Origin: JAEUKA01 sp044228505 | GTDB taxonomy: Bacteria; Myxococcota_A; Polyangia; Palsa-1104; JAEUJZ01 | Assembly: GCA_044228505.1 (NCBI GenBank) | Contig: JBGAUT010000031.1 | Coordinates: 1 to 64,000 of the forward strand | Direction of reading: 5' to 3' | Length of the DNA: 64,000 nucleotides | In this document: positions 7,308-16,705 of the stretch, piece by piece | Position numbering within the stretch: position 1 is the stretch's first letter | Layout of the letters: every line of letters starts with the position of its first letter | Notes under the pieces: model-generated | Databases searched by the model: none | Seen by the model: the letters and a program-made list of their open reading frames with translations, nothing else | Told to the model about the DNA's origin: nothing | Translations under genes and position numbers: made by a program

Positions 7308-10300
7308 ATGAAGCGACGTTTGTTCTCGCTGGCGATTCCTTGGACGCTCGCACTAACGATTACGGCTGCTGAGGCCCAGACCGCAGCCCAAAGCGGTGCC
7401 GAAAAGCCCATACCGAGTGGGCCGGCTCAGTCGGCACCAGTCAAGCCGGTAGTCCCCACGGAAGCACCGGCAGCAAGTGTTGTCGAAGCCAAACCGGCCG
7501 CCAAACCGGCCGCCAAACCGGCCGCCAAACCGGCTGCCAAACCGGTTGCCAAACTGGCTGCCAAACCGGCTGCCAAACCGGCTGCCAAACCGGCCGCCAA
7601 ACCGGCTGCCAAACCGGTCGCCAAACTGGCCGCGCCCACCGAGCCGACGGCGGCCAAGACCGCAGACGCCGCAATGGTCAAACCGATTGAGGAGGTCGCA
7701 GCCAAAGCGTCCGATTCGGTGGCCGCCAAAACCCCGGAGCCAGCGGCCAAAAAGGCTGCGCTACCCGTAGAAGCCGAGCCTGCCCACACTCCGACCGCTA
7801 AGCACAACGCTACTGTTGCTCAGAAAACCGCAGGCAAACGACCCGGCACGGCTACGGACCCCGCAGGAGCGGCCGGCAAACACCCCACCACCGCGTTACC
7901 TGCCAAGCACGTAGCGGGCAAGCCGCCAGCGGGAAAGCACGTTCCTCCTGCGGCAGCCACTCCTGGGTCGGAGACGCCGCCGGATGCACCTGTCGCCGCC
8001 AAGCCAGTAGCTGGTCCGGACGCATCGGCCAAGCCAGCAGCCACGGCCGCAAAAGAAGCAGTTCCTCCGGCCGCGAAAATGGCACCGACGGCTGCAGCTC
8101 CTCCGGCCGCGAAAATGGCACCGACGGCTGCGGCTCCTCCGGCCGCGAAAATGGCACCGACGGCTGCGGCTCCTCCGGCCAAGCCCACTGCGCCAGAGCC
8201 CACCGTTGCCAAAGCAGTCCCCCAGCCACCGCCGCCGGCCAAAACGACCGCGCCACCGGCACCCGCCAAGGAACCGGTCACTGCCAGCACGGTCGCACCG
8301 CAGTCCGCTACGCCTCCCGTGGTAACGACGGCACCACCGGCTGTGACCGCCCCAGTTGCTCCACCTGCTCGATTGGAAAATCGAGTCCTGACGGCTGACA
8401 ACCCACCCTTTGTGAACCTGGAACAGGGCCGCCGGGCACTGCTCGCGGGTCGCAACTACGAGGCCGCACTGTTCCTGGGACGAGCCTACGAGCAAGGCGT
8501 TGGTGAGCCACTGGCCATGGAATGGCTCGGGGACGCCATGCGCCGGGTCCGCTCGCTAGAGAGTGCTCTGGTCGATCAGCAAGCGGATCTCAAGCTGGCA
8601 CGGTTTTTCCCAAGTGGACAGCGGATCGTGACGCTGAGTTGGTTTGGTTCACTGTCGCTGTGGGATGGCGGGACCGGTCGGCGGATCCCTCAACCTGCGG
8701 TGCCCAGTCAGCCGATTGTCGATGCCTTCCTCAGCCCTGATGGTCAGCGCTTCTATTCGATCGACAACCGCAACCAGGTGCAGATCTGGGAGCCCGAGCG
8801 AGGCACACTCATTGCCAGTCTGAGTGCCGTCGACGTCAGCGTAGTGCGGCTGAGCGGCGATGGTCGTCGTCTGCTCACCGTCAGTCGAGGAGACAGCCCA
8901 AGCGACCTGATTCAACTGTGGGACATGAGCACCGGCAAGCTGCTCGGAGAGCTGCGCGGCCCCGACGCCGAAGGCACCACCGACGTTCGCTTTGCCCCCG
9001 GCGGTCGCTATGTGCTGATCGAACGAACCGAGGCCATCCACAAAATCCGCGTCTGGGACACTGTTGAAGGTCGGCTAAAGCTCGTCGAAGAGGGCCAAAA
9101 GTCACAGTTTTCGTCAGATGGCCGTCGCATCGCGGTCTTCGGCAGCGGCAGCCGTCCCCAGCTTTTTGACCTGACTACCGGCAAAAACTACGCCCAGCTC
9201 CGCTATCAACAGACCTCGATCATCGAGGCCCAATTTACGCCTGATGGACGTCGCGCCCTGAGCCTGCACCGCGTGGATAGCGACGGCGATTCGGGCCTTA
9301 CTTCGGCGTGCTTGTGGAACGTAAACGAGGGCTCGTTTGTATCGGTGCTCAGCGAAAAACAGGGCAGCATCAAACGGCTCGTGCAGAGCCCGGACGGCAG
9401 GCTCGTGGTCAGCTTGACCGACGGCGGCACCGTGTCGCTGTGGGACACCGAGAGCGGACGCAAGATCGCGATGCTCGATGATGATGATGAAAACGAGGAC
9501 AGCAAGACCAAGATCACCTGGAGCATCAGCGGTCGTCACGTCCTCGTCCAAAACCCCAGCAGCCTCGGGCTGTTCGACTCGCAGAGCGGTCGACAGGTGC
9601 AACTGGGAGGCAACCTCGGCACGCTCCAGGATGCGTCGTTTAGCCCAAGTGGTCTGTACTTGGCGACGGTGAGCACCAACGGCACCGTCCGCTTCTGGGT
9701 CTCGGCGACCGGCCAGCAGGTAGGCGTCATCAACCAAGGCAGCGCGCAGGTTCTCGACGGACAGTGGAGCCCAGAGAGCGCCTACTTTGGCATCCTGGAC
9801 AAAAAGCACCAGATCTCGGTGTGGGAGGTCGCTAGCTCGCGGCAGCGCTTCGCCATGAATGCATCCCCGCTGGTGACCAGCATCGGCTTCGGCAGCGACG
9901 TACGCTATCTGTCCTATGCCGACAGCCAGCAGCGCATCGGGATCCACAAAGTCGACCCTGGCCCCGCAAGCACCTCCTCACGGAGCCTGAGCGAAGCCGC
10001 GAGCGGCCACACCGTCATCCCACTGGTGATGCAACGCGCCCTCGAGGCTCAATTTAGTGCCGACGGACAGAGGCTGCTGGTCCGCGACGCTGGCCACAAC
10101 CTGCTGTCGTGGGACGTCAAGACCGGCAAGCAGCTCGTCCACATCCAGGGCCAGAGCGAGGGCATCGAGGGCGGTTCGTTTAGCCCCGACGGTCGTTATC
10201 TGATCATGGTTCACACGGACGGCAAAACCCGGCTGCACGATACCATCAGCGGCAAACCTCTCGCGGAGCTACCCAGCGGCACGATTTCCTACAGCCCGGT

Positions 10301-11351
10301 CGGTCAGCGCGTCGCAATCGGCGACAAACGGGGCCGCGTCACGGTGTGGGATCTCGTCCACGGTCGAATGCTGGGACAGAGCACGGGACTTGGGGCCGAG
10401 CTCCGCAGCGTGCGCTGGCTGCCCGATGGCAAGCGGATCGCGGTGGTCAGCGACCTTCCGGTGGTCCGGGTGTTTGACGCAGCGAGTGGGCGAACTCTCA
10501 GTGAGCAGCGTCGACTCCCCGCAAGCGCCGCAGAGGTCGCCGTCACTCCCGATGCACGATTCGCCGCGGTGGCGGTACCGGGTAACGCCAAAGCCCCTGG
10601 CAACGTCAAGCTGTATCCCTTTGATGGTTCGGCTCCGATCGCGGTGCAGGCCAGCAAGACCACGACGCCGCCGATCGTGTTCGAGTTTAGTCACGACGGA
10701 AAGTTGATGCTCATCGAAGCGCAGGGGAAGAGCCGCTGGCTGCGTCCGCTGCCGACCGGCGATGCAGTGTTCGAGCAGCTCGGTGGCGTGTTTGCGTGGA
10801 ATGACGACAGTCACCGCATCTTCAGCGCCCAGTCCGAGCTAGCACCGGTGGTCCTTGACTCTGCGACCGGTAAAAAAGTGTGGGAGCTGCCGGTGGCGAT
10901 GCAGGACTTCCAAAAGGTGCAGTTCGGGCCCGGAGGCAAGCATCTACTGTCGGTCCACAATGATGACTCGGTTCGGATCTGGGAAACCAGCAGCGGTCGC
11001 CTGGTGATGTCGCTGGCCAAGCCGCAGAGCCCGCTCCGCGATGCGCGGCTCAGCCCTGATGGCAAGCGCCTATTTACCACCCACGAAGACGACGCCATCC
11101 GTCAGTGGCACATCGAAACCGGCAAGCTGGTCGCCGAGCTAAAGGGTCTGGCCGCCGCCAAGATTCTCATCAGTCCCGATGGCAAGACCCTGTTTTCAAG
11201 CGATGAGCAAGGTCGCCACATCCTGTGGGACATCCGCGCTGAGCAGAGAATGTCCACGGAGGTCGCCAAGTGGCTCCGCTGTTACGTTCCCTTCCAACTC
11301 GATGGACTCAAGCTCATCCCGAGCCCGACCAGCTCAGGTGAGTGCCAGTAG
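7308..11351 (+). CDS. Giant exported WD40-repeat protein with Lys/Pro/Ala-rich linker
   Basis: 1347 residues. A Sec signal peptide (MKRRLFSLAIPWTLALTITAAEAQ) leads into a roughly 330-residue Ala/Pro/Lys-rich linker. The linker holds twelve KPAA-type tetrapeptides and three copies of PPAAKMAPTAAA. A short helical segment (LEQGRRALLAGRNYEAALFLGRAYEQG, TPR/Sel1-like) follows. From about residue 420 to the end there are many WD40-type blades with recurring SPDGxR and xLWDxxTGK motifs, enough for two propellers. ATG at 7308 follows a G-rich Shine-Dalgarno stretch. A cell-envelope scaffold role is likely, with the linker spanning periplasm or peptidoglycan; no enzyme domain is seen. It stands alone between the permease gene and the DUF2804 gene. 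Confidence 0.85.
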   Translation: MKRRLFSLAIPWTLALTITAAEAQTAAQSGAEKPIPSGPAQSAPVKPVVPTEAPAASVVEAKPAAKPAAKPAAKPAAKPVAKLAAKPAAKPAAKPAAKPAAKPVAKLAAPTEPTAAKTADAAMVKPIEEVAAKASDSVAAKTPEPAAKKAALPVEAEPAHTPTAKHNATVAQKTAGKRPGTATDPAGAAGKHPTTALPAKHVAGKPPAGKHVPPAAATPGSETPPDAPVAAKPVAGPDASAKPAATAAKEAVPPAAKMAPTAAAPPAAKMAPTAAAPPAAKMAPTAAAPPAKPTAPEPTVAKAVPQPPPPAKTTAPPAPAKEPVTASTVAPQSATPPVVTTAPPAVTAPVAPPARLENRVLTADNPPFVNLEQGRRALLAGRNYEAALFLGRAYEQGVGEPLAMEWLGDAMRRVRSLESALVDQQADLKLARFFPSGQRIVTLSWFGSLSLWDGGTGRRIPQPAVPSQPIVDAFLSPDGQRFYSIDNRNQVQIWEPERGTLIASLSAVDVSVVRLSGDGRRLLTVSRGDSPSDLIQLWDMSTGKLLGELRGPDAEGTTDVRFAPGGRYVLIERTEAIHKIRVWDTVEGRLKLVEEGQKSQFSSDGRRIAVFGSGSRPQLFDLTTGKNYAQLRYQQTSIIEAQFTPDGRRALSLHRVDSDGDSGLTSACLWNVNEGSFVSVLSEKQGSIKRLVQSPDGRLVVSLTDGGTVSLWDTESGRKIAMLDDDDENEDSKTKITWSISGRHVLVQNPSSLGLFDSQSGRQVQLGGNLGTLQDASFSPSGLYLATVSTNGTVRFWVSATGQQVGVINQGSAQVLDGQWSPESAYFGILDKKHQISVWEVASSRQRFAMNASPLVTSIGFGSDVRYLSYADSQQRIGIHKVDPGPASTSSRSLSEAASGHTVIPLVMQRALEAQFSADGQRLLVRDAGHNLLSWDVKTGKQLVHIQGQSEGIEGGSFSPDGRYLIMVHTDGKTRLHDTISGKPLAELPSGTISYSPVGQRVAIGDKRGRVTVWDLVHGRMLGQSTGLGAELRSVRWLPDGKRIAVVSDLPVVRVFDAASGRTLSEQRRLPASAAEVAVTPDARFAAVAVPGNAKAPGNVKLYPFDGSAPIAVQASKTTTPPIVFEFSHDGKLMLIEAQGKSRWLRPLPTGDAVFEQLGGVFAWNDDSHRIFSAQSELAPVVLDSATGKKVWELPVAMQDFQKVQFGPGGKHLLSVHNDDSVRIWETSSGRLVMSLAKPQSPLRDARLSPDGKRLFTTHEDDAIRQWHIETGKLVAELKGLAAAKILISPDGKTLFSSDEQGRHILWDIRAEQRMSTEVAKWLRCYVPFQLDGLKLIPSPTSSGECQ
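7491..7634 (+). repeat. 12 tandem copies of a 12-bp unit encoding KPAA
   Basis: Twelve consecutive in-frame 12-bp units of the form AAACCGGCYGCC encode Lys-Pro-Ala-Ala, with two units changed to Lys-Leu-Ala-Ala. Being in multiples of three, copy-number change would alter linker length without a frameshift. Confidence 0.95.
8064..8171 (+). repeat. Three tandem 36-bp units encoding PPAAKMAPTAAA
   Basis: Units at 8064-8099, 8100-8135 and 8136-8171 differ by a single base (GCA versus GCG). Near identity implies recent duplication within the linker of the WD40 protein. Confidence 0.95.
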
Positions 11352-11417
11352 CGACGATTCTTGCTCGCCGCAGCGATTCCCACGCGAGCGGCGATGCGAA
11401 GCTGATATGAATGACCC

Positions 11418-12431
11418 ATGACGCTTTCTGCGGTCCCTCCTTCCACTGCGCGCAGCGGTGATTCCTATTCCTTTGGTCGATGGAAGCAGCCGATTCCCAC
11501 TCCCAACATTGTTTCACCGGGACTGTTTGGGAGCTGGCGATTAAAGGAGTGGCACTACATGAGTGTCGCCACCCCGCGCTGGTTCGTCGCGTTCGCATTT
11601 GTAAACCTCGGCTACGCGGGCAAAGTGTTTGCATACCTTGTCGATCGCGAGCGCCCCGCCGAAAAAAGGGAGTACACCCGACTGCATCCGTTTGCGATCG
11701 GGCTGTCCTTTGCAGAAAGCTCGGTTCGCGGTGAAACCACCTGGAAAGACGGTGCCAATACCCTGCGAGTCCGTTACCAAAACGGCTGGCAGGTTCACGT
11801 AGATCTCGATCTGGGCTCAGCGCGCTTGGTCGGAGAATTCAGCGTCGAGGACGCCGAGGCGCTGGCGCTTTTGTACAGACTCCCAAGCGGACTCCCTGCC
11901 TATACCCACAAAGCCTCTGGACTGCGCGCAAGCGGACGACTCAGCATGGGCAATGCAAACATCGATCTCAGCGAAGGAGTCGCCAGCATTGACTGGACCC
12001 GATCGATTGCGCTCCGCGAAACACGCTGGCTGTGGAGTTCGCTTCAAGGTCGCACCGCGCAAGGGAATCTCATCGGCCTGAACCTGTCCGCCAAGGTCTA
12101 TGACGATGATCAGGGAAACTCCCAAGAGAACGCGCTGTGGCTGGATGGGAAGGTCCATGCTCTCGACGGTGTGGTGTTCGATCTACCCAAAAATCCACGC
12201 ACCGAGCCCTGGCGGATCCGCAGCAAAAACGACGGCGTACGCGAAGTGGATCTGATCTTCACTCCCTACGGAACCCGCGAAGAACAGGTCAACTTCGGAA
12301 TCATCCGCAGCAGCTTCATCCAGCCCTATGGGGGCTACCAAGGAACGCTCGGTACGAAGGAATTGGGAGTCTCGCCAATCTCGGTAGACGGACTGTTCGG
12401 CGTCGTCGAAACCCACCACTGCATCTGGTAA
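11418..12431 (+). CDS. DUF2804 family protein
   Basis: 337 residues, the usual length for DUF2804, a family of unknown biochemical function whose structure prediction is a lipocalin-like beta barrel pair. The opening FGRWKQPIPTPNIVSPGLFGSW carries the conserved region near residues 20-42. RLKEWHYMSV at about 43 and the C-terminal FTPYGTREEQVNFGI/VSPISVDGLFGVVE are also family features. There is no signal peptide, so it is presumably cytoplasmic. It follows the WD40 gene by 66 bp on the same strand but has no obvious functional link with it. ATG at 11418 is the first start and fits the family N-terminus. Confidence 0.8.
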   Translation: MTLSAVPPSTARSGDSYSFGRWKQPIPTPNIVSPGLFGSWRLKEWHYMSVATPRWFVAFAFVNLGYAGKVFAYLVDRERPAEKREYTRLHPFAIGLSFAESSVRGETTWKDGANTLRVRYQNGWQVHVDLDLGSARLVGEFSVEDAEALALLYRLPSGLPAYTHKASGLRASGRLSMGNANIDLSEGVASIDWTRSIALRETRWLWSSLQGRTAQGNLIGLNLSAKVYDDDQGNSQENALWLDGKVHALDGVVFDLPKNPRTEPWRIRSKNDGVREVDLIFTPYGTREEQVNFGIIRSSFIQPYGGYQGTLGTKELGVSPISVDGLFGVVETHHCIW

Positions 12432-12500
12432 TTCCTGCTTGGCGGAACCTGTGCGATTCCCTGCTCTCATCACGAATGGCTGATGGTAGATTGCGCCGCC

Positions 12501-13463
12501 ATGTCTCAACCCACCGCGCAGCTCGAAGCGCACCGCACCGCGCTCACCGGACACTGTTATCGCATGCTCGGATCGCTCACGGATGCGGAAGATGCGGTGC
12601 AAGAGACGATGACCAGAGCCTGGCGCGGCCTTGATCGATTCGATGAACGAGCGTCCCTACGAACCTGGCTCTATCGCATCGCCACCAATGTCTGTCTGGA
12701 TGCCCGCAGCGAACGGACCCAGCGGCATCGGCCGATGTCCGAAGGCTCTGTCGGGACGGTCACAGACACGCTCATCGAACGCCCTGGCTCGTACTTTATT
12801 GAACCGATTCCCGATGAGCTGGCGATTCCGAGCGATGCAAGCCCTGTGGAAGCGGTGATGTGGAAACAGAGCATTCGCCTGGCCTTTGTGGCCGCGCTCC
12901 AGCTCCTACCACCGAAACAAAGAGCGGCGCTACTGCTCACCGAAGTGCTGGGCTTTTCCGTGGCCGAGGTTGCCTCCTGCTTGGACAGCTCGGTGCCCGC
13001 CATCAATAGTGCCCTTCAGCGAGCCCGCGCTACGCTGGCCAGCACGCCGCACGCCGACCCGCCAGAGCCGCTTTCCGCTGCGCAGCAAACACTCCTCGAT
13101 CGCTATGTCGAGGCCTTTCATCGCTACGATGCCGATGCGCTCGCTGCGCTGCTGCGCGAGGATGCGACCTTTTCGATGCCTCCTTATACGCTGTGGCTGC
13201 GTGGTCCCGATTCGGTGCGCAGTTGGCTGCTCGGGCGAGGCATCGGTTGTCGCGGCTCACGCTTGATTCCTACGGCCGCGTGCGGTTCACCGGCGTTTGC
13301 GCAGTATCGACTTCGTCCACAAGGCGGTTACATCGCCTGGTCGCTGGCAGTGCTCACACTCGATGGCGAGCACATCGTCGATTGGTGTTCCTTCCTAGAC
13401 ACCGCCACGTTGTTTCCTCGCTTCGGCCTGCAAGAAGAGCTTCCCGCTCAGTACTTTTCCTAA
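12501..13463 (+). CDS. ECF sigma factor with SnoaL-like C-terminal domain (SigX5/TIGR02960 type)
   Basis: About 320 residues. Region 2 spans roughly 10-80 (HCYRMLGSLTDAEDAVQETMTRAW, then LRTWLYRIATNVCLD). Region 4 spans about 130-190 (LLPPKQRAALLLTEVLGFSVAEVA). A SnoaL/NTF2-like C-terminal domain carries the PPYTLWLRG motif typical of ECF groups that use this domain in place of a separate anti-sigma factor. Two starts are possible; ATG at 12501 (MSQPTAQLEAHR) fits homologues better than 12483. The VOC protein and globin downstream on the same strand are plausible partners or targets, since such sigma genes often sit next to small enzyme genes. The signal sensed by the C-terminal domain is unknown. 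Confidence 0.85.
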   Translation: MSQPTAQLEAHRTALTGHCYRMLGSLTDAEDAVQETMTRAWRGLDRFDERASLRTWLYRIATNVCLDARSERTQRHRPMSEGSVGTVTDTLIERPGSYFIEPIPDELAIPSDASPVEAVMWKQSIRLAFVAALQLLPPKQRAALLLTEVLGFSVAEVASCLDSSVPAINSALQRARATLASTPHADPPEPLSAAQQTLLDRYVEAFHRYDADALAALLREDATFSMPPYTLWLRGPDSVRSWLLGRGIGCRGSRLIPTAACGSPAFAQYRLRPQGGYIAWSLAVLTLDGEHIVDWCSFLDTATLFPRFGLQEELPAQYFS

Positions 13464-13575
13464 GTCACTCCGTCCGCCACAGCGATTCTTCATTTTTTTT
13501 TCGCCCGGACCGATGAGTTCGCACGCGCTCCGCAGTCTATGAACAGTGAACGTCTCAACCAGGAGTCCACCGACC

Positions 13576-14022
13576 ATGACGAAGCCAGCTCCCCGCCAGA
13601 TTTTTGTGAACCTGCCTGTGCGAAACCTCAAACAGTCGATGGCGTTTTTCACAGCGCTCGGCTTCACCTTCAACCTCCGCTTCACCAATGAGGTAGGGGC
13701 CTGCATGATTGTAAGCGACAGCGCCTATGTGATGCTGCTGGAGGAGCCGTTCTTCCAAACCTTCACCCAACGGAAGATTTGCGACACCGCAACGCACACC
13801 GAAGCCCTGCTGTGCATCTCCTGTGACAGCCGCGAAGCGGTCAAGTTGATGGTCGAAACGGCGGTTCAGCACGGTGGCCACAACGCCCATCCGTCCAAAG
13901 ATCACGGCGTCATGTTCGCTTGGAGCTTCTACGATCTCGATGGTCACCACTGGGAGCCCGCCTGGATGGACGCCAGCATGGATGCCGAGTGCGGTGCCGA
14001 ACCAGTCTGTTCAACCAGTTAG
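13576..14022 (+). CDS. VOC superfamily (glyoxalase/bleomycin-resistance-like) protein
   Basis: 148 residues with the paired beta-alpha-beta-beta-beta modules of the vicinal-oxygen-chelate fold. IFVNLPVRNLKQSMAFFTALGF opens module one, CMIVSDSAYVMLLEE is a metal-side strand, and the C-terminal FYDLDGHHWEPAWMD is a strongly conserved closing motif with the Glu ligand. This subfamily is usually annotated as lactoylglutathione-lyase-like, but its substrate is undefined. ATG at 13576 is preceded by AGGAG. It lies 112 bp after the sigma gene, in keeping with co-regulation. Confidence 0.85.
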   Translation: MTKPAPRQIFVNLPVRNLKQSMAFFTALGFTFNLRFTNEVGACMIVSDSAYVMLLEEPFFQTFTQRKICDTATHTEALLCISCDSREAVKLMVETAVQHGGHNAHPSKDHGVMFAWSFYDLDGHHWEPAWMDASMDAECGAEPVCSTS

Positions 14023-14055
14023 AGGATTTTCGGGAAGGACCGACCGAGCTGTCCT

Positions 14056-14484
14056 ATGATGTCGGTCCAGACAGAGATGACTCCCGCCAAGTCGACCAGT
14101 GAACCGCTCGAGAGCTTCCGTCGGATCCGTGGAGAACGACTCGTCGATCGTTTCTATGACGAGTTCCTGAAAGCCGATCCACGCATCGTGTCCCTGTTCG
14201 AGCAGACCGACGCAGCGCATCAAAAAAGGATGCTGCAACACGGGCTCCTGATGATGTTGAGCTTTGCGCTCGGCGACTCGGTCAGCAAGTTGGCGATCAA
14301 GCGGCTCGGCCAGCGACATCATGTGGAGCTGGCGATCCCCGTCGAGCTCTACCACCCCTTTGTGGACAGTCTGATGAAGTCGGTCGCAAGCCTCGATCCA
14401 GAGTGGTCGCCGCGCCTGGACCGTGCCTGGCGCGAGCATCTGTCGATCGGAATCGCCGAGATGAAACGCTACGCCACCAGCTAG
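14056..14484 (+). CDS. Globin-family heme protein
   Basis: 142 residues, a single-domain bacterial globin. The A/B helix segment RLVDRFYDEFLKADPRI is followed by LFEQTDAAHQKRMLQHGLLMML. The region around GQRHHVELAIPVELYHPF contains the probable proximal His, and the C-terminal helix WREHLSIGIAEMKRY closes the fold. It probably binds O2 or NO as a scavenger or sensor; no reductase or signalling domain is attached. Start is ATG 14056 or the adjacent ATG 14059. Its stop codon overlaps the convergent lipoprotein gene by 4 bp. Globin membership is well supported; the subgroup is not determined. Confidence 0.75.
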   Translation: MMSVQTEMTPAKSTSEPLESFRRIRGERLVDRFYDEFLKADPRIVSLFEQTDAAHQKRMLQHGLLMMLSFALGDSVSKLAIKRLGQRHHVELAIPVELYHPFVDSLMKSVASLDPEWSPRLDRAWREHLSIGIAEMKRYATS

Positions 14485-15344
14485 CGGCCGGTAAAGATGT
14501 AGACCGCGATCCCCTCGGAAACGTAGCCGTACTTGGTGACCGCATTGTCTCGCTCGGCTTCGCTCGTGGTGTAGAAGTGATCGTCGCCCGCGCCGTTATA
14601 CAAGCGATGCAGCGGGGCCGCTCCGCAGCGCGCATCGGGGGAAGCGTAGCCGAGCAGAGTCCCCGCCACCCCGAGCACTTCACACGTTGCACTGGCCGTC
14701 AGGAAGAACTGCCCGCTCGGTTTTTTGCACAGATAAAACGGAAGCAGCCCGGTCGCTTTGCCGCTGTACAGATAGAAGTAGTTGGCCGCTTCCAGTGAAA
14801 ACGGCGGCGTGCTCGCGGCAGTCTGGTCGGTGGTGTAGAAGTGGCCTTTGCCAACAGCGCGATGGACGCCGATGCGACAGCCGGCGATCGCCCCCTCATC
14901 ACACGCACCGTTGCAGTCGTCGTCGATTGCGTTACACGTCTCAGCCGGGAGCTTGCAGCTCGCCATGCCGTCGGTACAGACCGTCTTGCCGACCGAATCA
15001 CAGCTCGTCTTGCAGTCACTGTCCGCCACGCACAGAGACATCGCCTCGCAGCCGTTTTTGACCTTCTTGTCCGAGTCGTAATAGCCCTCCTGACACGCGG
15101 CCACCACGCACTCGCCGCGCTGACAGCCGGCGGTTCCATTCGGAATCACGCAGGTGCGGTCGCACAGTCCGCAGCTTGCCGGATCACTCTGCAAGTCCAC
15201 GCACAGACTGCCGCAGCGGGTGAGCGCGCCACAAGACTCCGGCGGAACCGTCTTTTTGTCATCCACCGGATGCGGCACCACCGGCGGAGTACACGCCGCC
15301 CACAGCCCGACAAACCACAGACAGAGGCTCTGCGACCGACTCAT
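14481..15344 (-). CDS. Lipoprotein with MopE-like metal-binding motif and C-terminal DUF5648-type domain
   Basis: 287 residues. A lipobox LWAAC at about 14-18 predicts lipid anchoring. The middle is Cys-rich, including CNAIDDDCNGACDEGA at about 138, the acidic Cys motif shared with MopE-type proteins in Myxococcota. The C-terminal half holds two related segments with GHFYTT and DDHFYTTS, the HxYTT pattern of the DUF5648 domain found in secreted and cell-wall proteins. It is the last gene of an end-overlapping set: its ATG overlaps the DUF1552 stop by 4 bp (ATGA). An outer-surface metal- or sugar-interacting role is inferred. Confidence 0.8.
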   Translation of the reverse strand: MSRSQSLCLWFVGLWAACTPPVVPHPVDDKKTVPPESCGALTRCGSLCVDLQSDPASCGLCDRTCVIPNGTAGCQRGECVVAACQEGYYDSDKKVKNGCEAMSLCVADSDCKTSCDSVGKTVCTDGMASCKLPAETCNAIDDDCNGACDEGAIAGCRIGVHRAVGKGHFYTTDQTAASTPPFSLEAANYFYLYSGKATGLLPFYLCKKPSGQFFLTASATCEVLGVAGTLLGYASPDARCGAAPLHRLYNGAGDDHFYTTSEAERDNAVTKYGYVSEGIAVYIFTGR

Positions 15345-16705
15345 ACCAGCATCCCATCCACGGTGCTGCTCGTCTGCGCGCCGCTGTAGCCAAAGCTGTC
15401 AAACGGCAGCCCGAGTGCCCGAAGGACCGTAAGCTGCGCCTTGCACAGGTTACCGCCCGGCTCGCGGGTATGAATGCCCGCCTTCAGCCGACCACCGCCC
15501 CGCCCGGCAATGAGGATCGGGTGCTCTTTTTCGCCGTGCTGCCAGCCTTCGCCGTATTCGCTGGTTCCGTAGATGACAGCGCGGTCGAGCAGCGTCTTAC
15601 CCGACGGCTGCGGCACCTTCGCAAACGCATCCAGAAACAGCGCAAACGCCTCCATCTGATACAGCGTGATCTTGCGAATGTCTTCCCAGCGCCCGTCGTG
15701 ACAGACCTTGTGCATGTCATCGCCCACCCCTAGGTTCGAAAAGACATGCGTCGTCGCCGGTGAGGTCAGCATGAACGAAAACGCCCGCGTCAGCCCGCAG
15801 TTCACCGCAATCGCGAGCAAGTCCGCCATCGCGGTCGTCTTTTTGTGCAGATCGACGTCATCGCTCGGACGGCCCGGCGTCTTGCACGCCACTGCGGTCA
15901 TGCTCAGCCGCCGCTGAATCTCGGAGAGCTGATCGAGATGACTATCCAGTCGCGCCCCATCCCGCGTCCCGAGCCGCCCCCGAAGCTGCTTGGCATCGGC
16001 GAGCACCGCATCGAGCGCCTTGGCCCGCCGCCCAAGCTCCGCCGACTCACCCGGCACCGCAAACAGCAGATCGAATAGCTCGGTTGCGCTCAGGATCGGC
16101 GGGTTTGTCGAGTCCGGCCCGTTGTACGAGATCGCGTTCCAGTGTCCATACTCGTGAAAGCGCGCCCGACTGACGCCCACTTGCAGCGAACGAAAGCGCG
16201 GCGCGGCTTTGTAAAAGCTCGGATGCTTGGCCACCAGCTGGTCCAGCGAGGGCCGCAGCGCCGTCAGCGTATGCGACGGATGATCAAAACCCATGGGCCG
16301 GATGCGATCCCCGGTCATCGCCACCATAAAGCCGCGCATGTGACCATCGCTCTGCCCTGGCGGTAGCGGCGGAACCTCGGTCTTGGGCTCTAGGCCCGTC
16401 GCCACACAGACCTTGTGGCGCTCCAGCGGTTTGAGCAGCGGACTGGCCGCATACCCCGCCCCCACCTGCCCCGGCGTCCACAGATCCTGCTGACCCGAGC
16501 TTCCCTGCATCGCACCGTGCTTGCCATTCCACGGCAGACCGTTTGCCCAGTAGAACAGGCCAAAAAACGGCTCCTCACCGGAGCCATCGGCATACGCACC
16601 TTTGGAATCGAGCATCGCTTCGAGCGGCGGCAGCGCCAGCGAGATCGCAACTCCACCGACCGTGCCGCGCAGAAAGCTGCGACGAGACAACTGCAAGCGC
16701 TTCAT
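15341..16705 (-). CDS. DUF1552 domain protein with Tat signal
   Basis: 454 residues. The N-terminal SRRSFLRG twin-arginine motif followed by a hydrophobic stretch (about residues 8-30) marks export in folded form, which suggests a cofactor or metal. The rest matches DUF1552, a sulfatase/alkaline-phosphatase-fold-like family of unknown activity found mainly in Planctomycetes and Myxococcota. Recognisable landmarks are FYWANGLPWNGKHG, YGHWNAISYNGPD and IYGTSEYGEGWQHGEKEHP. It is translationally coupled on both sides: its ATG overlaps the DUF1592 stop and its stop overlaps the lipoprotein ATG. The DUF1592-DUF1552 pairing is highly conserved and implies one periplasmic or surface complex. Confidence 0.9.
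   Translation of the reverse strand: MKRLQLSRRSFLRGTVGGVAISLALPPLEAMLDSKGAYADGSGEEPFFGLFYWANGLPWNGKHGAMQGSSGQQDLWTPGQVGAGYAASPLLKPLERHKVCVATGLEPKTEVPPLPPGQSDGHMRGFMVAMTGDRIRPMGFDHPSHTLTALRPSLDQLVAKHPSFYKAAPRFRSLQVGVSRARFHEYGHWNAISYNGPDSTNPPILSATELFDLLFAVPGESAELGRRAKALDAVLADAKQLRGRLGTRDGARLDSHLDQLSEIQRRLSMTAVACKTPGRPSDDVDLHKKTTAMADLLAIAVNCGLTRAFSFMLTSPATTHVFSNLGVGDDMHKVCHDGRWEDIRKITLYQMEAFALFLDAFAKVPQPSGKTLLDRAVIYGTSEYGEGWQHGEKEHPILIAGRGGGRLKAGIHTREPGGNLCKAQLTVLRALGLPFDSFGYSGAQTSSTVDGMLV

Noticed and set aside
7491..7634. CRISPR-like appearance of the short direct repeats
   Set aside because: The 12-bp units are contiguous without spacers and encode KPAA in frame inside a real gene.
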